A model generated the notes under the pieces. That model saw nothing but the letters and a program-made list of their open reading frames with translations, was not told the origin of the DNA and did no database searches. A stretch of 64,000 nucleotides of DNA, taken from the NCBI RefSeq assembly GCF_964340395.1, contig NC_135556.1:15080910-15144909 (forward strand). Direction: 5' to 3'. Below, in pieces: positions 61,204 through 64,000 of this stretch. The DNA is from Glandiceps talaboti (taxonomy: Eukaryota; Hemichordata; Enteropneusta; Spengelidae). The translations under genes and the position numbers were made by a program. How positions within the stretch are numbered: position 1 is the first letter of the stretch; each line of letters begins with the position of its first letter.

Positions 61204-64000
61204 TTTCTTGACCTTGTCCATCACTATATTGATGATATGAAATGTACCAGTCTACTTCTTATTATTTGTAATAGATTTTCATTCAGTTGCCAAGATTTCA
61301 AGTAGCTTTTTGATAGTCTTGAGTCACCTGTACATCATAAACACACCACACGCGTACGTACACGTAAACTAAAAATACCGGCCTCTGAATAGCTAGCTCG
61401 ACGTCGACCTTATTGCGTATTTGGCGCCGTCGCTCTCTTGGCAGCACTCTCTTGGCAGTCACGCGTAAATATGAAACAGTGTTCCAGCATTTTAACTCAT
61501 AGTCATCATAAGTGATGTCAATTAGTGACTAAATGTCATTACTGGAAAGAGAAATGACATGTTCATTTCCTGTTGCTGTATTTCACCTGGAAGTAAATTT
61601 CATTACGTTTGTCTTGAATTAATAGCAACCTTGCAAAGCTAGCTTTAATCAAAGTGTAACTGCCCTCGAATTGATTTTTTTTATAGAGAATTGATTGTCT
61701 TCGAATCGGATTAACGACGCATGGTCCTAACTCCTAAAGTGTCTGACTGGCTCTCGAAGACACCAAAAGCGAACACGATTTGAAGTCTGCCTTTTAAAAG
61801 GTTCATAAACTATTTTATGGCATTTTATTGACTTCCCCTGGTTCTACCGTGTCTACTTCCACTGTCAACGTTCGGAACCGGGTAAATTGATTTTCTTCAT
61901 GTTTACTACATGGAAGGTAATCTTTGAACCGCACATACACGGTGAGTCACTACTTGTAGATAAAGGTTCGATCGTCTTTTTATGAGGGGTCTTTTGACAC
62001 TATTGTGTGATAGTGACGTTTCAGAATCGACTACCCAAATTATTATGATCCAGGCCAAGCAAGGCAAACGTATACGTAACTGAGAAATGTCGAGTCTGAT
62101 AATATCATATCATGTCATACATTACTGTATATAACACTTCATACTCGCGATGGTTCTTTGTTTTGGTAAGCAGAATAACGTGGTAGACGCTATCGGCAAT
62201 AATTGAAGTCCAATGTTCCCAGTCAGTTCAACAAACAATAAACTGAAACTACCCTCGGTATCAAAACCTCACTGGAACACTCCCTGAAGTCTGCTACCAG
62301 CTAGGAGATTTATATAACACATTTATGAGGTCACGTTAAGGTAGGGTCACTTCGTTGCTATGTACCTCTGGATTTACAGTCCAAATAAATGGTACTGATA
62401 CTGAGCTCGAGTATAGTTAGGTCATGATATTAAAACGAAGAATAAAACTGCCCTGGTGGCCGTAAAGGAATGATCGTGAGACCTCTTTTGGGCAACGCAG
62501 GTGTGAACAGACCCTAGCCTTCCAGACGTGAAGAAAGAAGTAAACAAATAGATATGTCCATAAAGCGGATTGCAAATATAGATCGGTTTTATTCACTGTT
62601 TTAAAGGGGCGGAAGGATTATAAACTGACGAAAACACAAATTCGGTTGGTATTGATCCACATTGAATAACGCTTGTTCTATAATTTGTGGTAAATGTGTG
62701 AGTCACTTAATGTTCTCACTCATATCAACACAATTGCACATTAAATATCAAGACCGACCATTATGTTTGCCTGTCAAGTGTCCAATGTATATTTGAATAA
62801 AAAATTTGAAGTGCTTGTTTCTCATGTAATTTGTTGCACGACTTTTTTTGTTGACATGACCGGACCTATATAGTGTCCCCGTTCAATTGCTCGCAATGGT
62901 GTCGAACTCATTGGTTGATTTAGTCCTCGGTGTACTTTTTTTCACGGTGTATGCCGTTCCCTAGGTGTGTTTGTTGACCCTACAAAATCAGTGTAAAGGT
63001 GATACCTTAATCGTGTGAATGAACGCTATACGGTTGGTTATGTTTAAGTACAGTGTTAAAAACACGCATGGCCGTATCCATGTCCTAACGCGATTTCGTT
63101 TCACTCAATAACTTTACACAATACTATGTCCTACAGAAGTGGTTGTACTACCAGGGGAGCGACTGGCTCCTTTTTTGTTTGCCAACGGCTTGCGCTTGTC
63201 ATGGTATATTTTACCGCAGCTTAAATATTGGAAGTTTTTTTAAAAAAGTTATACACTAAATTTTGTTATACTAGTAGATATAAATCTACGCACAGTCTCT
63301 CAACTGGATATTTTATTTACAGGTCATGGCATGCCAAGTGAGACAATCCACATTGTGTACTCACGATCACACGTGCAACTTGCAACATTCGTCGTGGTAA
63401 ACAGTATGTACATATTAACAAGAATGTACATTACAGTAATAGCTATATAACAATTAAACTCTCGTTTTCATAGTAAAGGTTGATGACTTTCAGTAGTATA
63501 TAAACAGCCATGTCTTGATTGCAAAGTCTAGTCATTACATAAGTACCACCTCTGTCAAAAAATCATAACTATAAATTAAACCCTTTCTGGTATTAGAAAA
63601 ACAAATTGTTATAAATATGAAATTTCAAGCCTTGGTTTTTGAAATATTAAATTTGTACTGCACAGTTAAAGTAGTACATGTTCGAATGTAGCTACGTGTC
63701 GTCATCAAAGCAAAAAGTATCACATAAAGTCGTACACCTGTTATGATCTACACAAACTTGCACGAGTGTTACCAGGGTATTAACGAAGCTTCGTCTAATA
63801 TATCGCATTGTGTGTACATATGTCAGCTTTGTGAGGATATTAACCTAAAGATCCATGCATGCAAATTCCAAATGTTCCCAGAAATCGACTAGGGTAACTC
63901 TAAGTTACACAAATATCTATCTATGAACCAAATAAAAACTTCAAATGCTGGTGATGTCATGCATACACGACGAACTTGCAAATATGGGTAATATAACTCG

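Larger units (their letters stand above)
47976..64000. other. ETFDH 3' flank and gene-free right part
   Basis: No exon with splice sites and family similarity was found from the ETFDH 3' UTR to the right edge. The part to about 53 kb resembles the intergenic DNA further left. From about 53 kb on, CpG is clearly more frequent. The stretches 52331-54810, 55260-58130 and 61205-64000 showed no repeat or gene that could be supported, apart from one leucine-rich open frame on the minus strand near 59.9 kb. Confidence 0.5.

Overview
This window is invertebrate animal nuclear DNA. It is AT-rich, its genes are split by spliceosomal introns with GT..AG borders, and it is full of microsatellites, minisatellites and short terminal-inverted-repeat (TIR) elements. 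There is no bacterial operon structure. The encoded proteins look like single invertebrate counterparts of vertebrate families. Repeat style (short TIR elements, a hairpin-plus-GTCC-repeat element, many TACATGTA-like words) fits a marine lophotrochozoan or basal deuterostome, but the species cannot be fixed from this sequence.

Three genes are supported. (1) Minus strand, 5413-6984: the 5' end of a gene whose N-terminus resembles von Willebrand factor A domain protein 3B (VWA3B). Its first coding exon holds only 6 nt; the rest lies to the left, probably outside the window. (2) Plus strand, 7875-22704: a complete DHHC palmitoyltransferase of the ZDHHC2/15/20 group (10 coding exons, 351 aa), with a phase-compatible cassette exon and an alternative terminal exon. 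(3) Plus strand, 29066-47764: a complete electron transfer flavoprotein-ubiquinone oxidoreductase, ETFDH (13 exons, 607 aa), with its FAD motif and all four iron-sulfur cysteines. Genes 1 and 2 are divergent around a CpG-rich segment (about 6.9-7.9 kb) with a perfect CRE palindrome and a CCAAT box.

Layout: 1-5.4 kb, left part of gene 1 or intergenic DNA with a 120-bp tandem repeat; 5.4-7.0 kb, gene 1; 7.9-22.7 kb, gene 2; 22.7-29 kb, 3' UTR and intergenic DNA with a mobile repeat family; 29-47.8 kb, gene 3, its introns packed with repeats; 47.8-64 kb, no supportable gene, with microsatellites, nested elements, a 60-bp minisatellite and visibly more CpG. The genes do not form one pathway: ETFDH passes electrons from mitochondrial dehydrogenases to ubiquinone, the ZDHHC enzyme S-acylates membrane proteins, and VWA3-type proteins have no well-defined role.

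The most unusual signal is in ETFDH. In three separate places the sequence at an exon's 3' end, together with the adjoining intron or UTR, has been tandemly copied: exon 9 with its donor (about 4 copies), exon 10 with its donor (12 further copies, 11 keeping the donor GT), and the last codons with the stop (4 copies). This leaves arrays of decoy splice sites and pseudo-ends just downstream of the true ones. Other good signals are a short TIR element with perfect 9-bp target duplications at two sites, a TTAA-flanked palindromic element with three copies, a roughly 1.1-kb element with a 150-bp tandem core, and one element inserted into another with a 6-bp duplication.
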